The notes under the pieces are model-generated. The model worked only from the letters and a program-made list of their open reading frames with translations. It was not told the origin of the DNA and did not search any database. A DNA stretch of 64,000 nucleotides from DATAOG01 sp963753685 (lineage in GTDB: Bacteria > Pseudomonadota > Alphaproteobacteria > Geminicoccales > Geminicoccaceae): positions 47,309-111,308 of the forward strand of contig CAVWDE010000015.1 in the NCBI GenBank assembly GCA_963753685.1, in the 5' to 3' direction. Below, in pieces: positions 63,227 through 64,000 of this stretch. Position numbers and translations under genes: made by a program. The stretch's first letter is position 1. The number at the start of each line of letters is the position of its first letter.

Positions 63227-64000
63227 TTATTCCGTCGGCGGCGGGACGATCACGGCATCGTAGGGATGGCGGCGGCTGATCAGGCCGCTGTGCAGGAACA
63301 CATCGAGCGCGGCCTCATAGGCGGCAGGCGGGATCTCGAGGCCGCCCTGCCAGCAGCCGAGGCGCTGGTAGGCTTGGATCGTCCTTGCCAGGACCGCCTC
63401 GTCCAGGTTCGGGAAAAACGGCGCCTCGGCCTTGGCGATCGCGTCCGCGGGGCCGGTCGCGACCCAGCTCCTGGACTTCCGGAAGGCGCGGACGAAGGCG
63501 CGCGCCACGTCCGTCTCGAGCCAGCGGCGGGTCGCGCACAGGCTGCTGAACGCGACCGGACCGATCGCTTCGCCGACCGAAGCCAGCACGTGACCGGCCC
63601 CGTCCTGCTCGAGCTGCTGCGGCGCCGGCCCCTGGAGGTGCACGTAATCCGCCTCGCCCCGCCGGAAGGCCTCGATCATCGCGTCCGGCCCGCCGGCATC
63701 GATCGCCTGCAGGCTGGCAAAATCGACGCTTTGCTTGTGCAAGGCGTACTTCAGCATCGCGAGCGGCTGGCCGCCGTGGTCTGCCAGCACCCGCGCGCCC
63801 GCGAGCCTGCCCCAGGCGAACGCCGGGTCCGCGCGCCGGCCGGCGATGAAAAAGCCATCCCGCTGATTGATCTCTGCGAAATGGACGATGTCGGACGCTT
63901 CGCCGCGCTCGAGCGGCCCCCAGCTCGCCGACGGCGCCGACTGGATCAGATCGAGGCTGCCGTCGGCCAGCCCGGCCCGCGGCACCCGGCCCGGACCCGC
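63227..64000 (-). CDS. ABC transporter substrate-binding protein, NMT1/THI5/SsuA type (5' end outside window)
   Basis: The C-terminal 257 residues of a periplasmic-binding-protein fold: DGSLDLIQSAPSASWGPLERGEASD, GRLAGARVLADHGGQPLAMLKYAL, DAMIEAFRRGEADYVHLQGPAPQQLEQDG, VARAFVRAFRKSRSWV and LARTIQAYQRLGCW. These fit the NMT1/THI5-like family that delivers pyrimidine precursors, sulfonates or similar aromatic compounds. The frame is open to position 64000, so the signal peptide and first residues lie beyond it. Membrane and ATPase genes would be expected further on. Confidence 0.85.
   Translation of the reverse strand, partial: AGPGRVPRAGLADGSLDLIQSAPSASWGPLERGEASDIVHFAEINQRDGFFIAGRRADPAFAWGRLAGARVLADHGGQPLAMLKYALHKQSVDFASLQAIDAGGPDAMIEAFRRGEADYVHLQGPAPQQLEQDGAGHVLASVGEAIGPVAFSSLCATRRWLETDVARAFVRAFRKSRSWVATGPADAIAKAEAPFFPNLDEAVLARTIQAYQRLGCWQGGLEIPPAAYEAALDVFLHSGLISRRHPYDAVIVPPPTE

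Overview
This is a gene-dense window with very high GC. Most coding sequence runs close to the 70 percent range, with many GTG/TTG starts and ATGA/GTGA stop-start overlaps. The gene content (RpoH sigma-32, HWE histidine kinase, a DUF6476-like protein next to an RluA-type pseudouridine synthase, TRAP and RbsC-type importers, TauD, CMD and MttB families) points to an alphaproteobacterium, probably of the Rhodospirillales/Geminicoccales kind. That placement is an inference from gene families; no phylogeny was run.

Layout. 1-2.8 kb: the end of a sugar ABC importer (permease and ATPase) and a divergent DHDPS-family aldolase. 2.8-7 kb: a membrane GGDEF-EAL protein divergent from a GH15-fold protein whose active-site motifs are lost. 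7.2-11.2 kb: a kaiC-kaiB-kaiB-HWE kinase operon, meeting tail to tail a response regulator that is itself coupled to a PdxA-type dehydrogenase and downstream of an MttB-family methyltransferase. 14.3-28.6 kb: catabolic and export genes: an orphan TRAP binding protein, an HtrA protease, an M24 enzyme, an HlyD/ABC-2/ABC-2 exporter set with no ATPase beside it, a PIN/RHH toxin-antitoxin pair, a frameshifted SMP-30, an SDR, a SLATT-like two-TM protein, CMD, TauD and GMC genes.

28.8-45.9 kb: a cell-surface glycan locus: a TylF-type methyltransferase (frameshifted), an MOP flippase, asparagine synthase (frameshifted inside its ATP loop), two paralogous alkaline-phosphatase-superfamily proteins flanking a Gfo/Idh oxidoreductase, three glycosyltransferases, a UDP-xylose-synthase-like enzyme, a GH1 glycosidase and an SGNH protein. 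A 41-codon ORF in this locus looks like a GMC oxidoreductase gene reduced to its two ends.

46.2-55.2 kb: a decaying integrated element between a truncated surface-antigen gene and tRNA-Glu(CTC). It carries a serine recombinase, an inverted array of 9-bp repeats that could be an origin or operator, an AEP-type primase, a RepA-like ATPase, small cargo genes (RcsF-like lipoprotein, GNAT-like protein, excalibur-domain protein) and a tyrosine integrase next to the tRNA. Several of its genes are frameshifted. 55.2-64 kb: chromosomal genes: RNA methyltransferase, RluD-like synthase, rpoH, an M19 dipeptidase, an FAD oxidoreductase, then a 265-bp tandem repeat with long hairpins, and a partial NMT1/THI5-type binding protein.

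The points most worth a second look are the KaiBC/HWE module with its coupled regulator, the GH15 pseudoenzyme, the 265-bp tandem hairpin repeat, the inverted 9-bp array of the element, the GMC remnant, and the unusually large number of single-base frameshifts, which may be real decay or sequence error.
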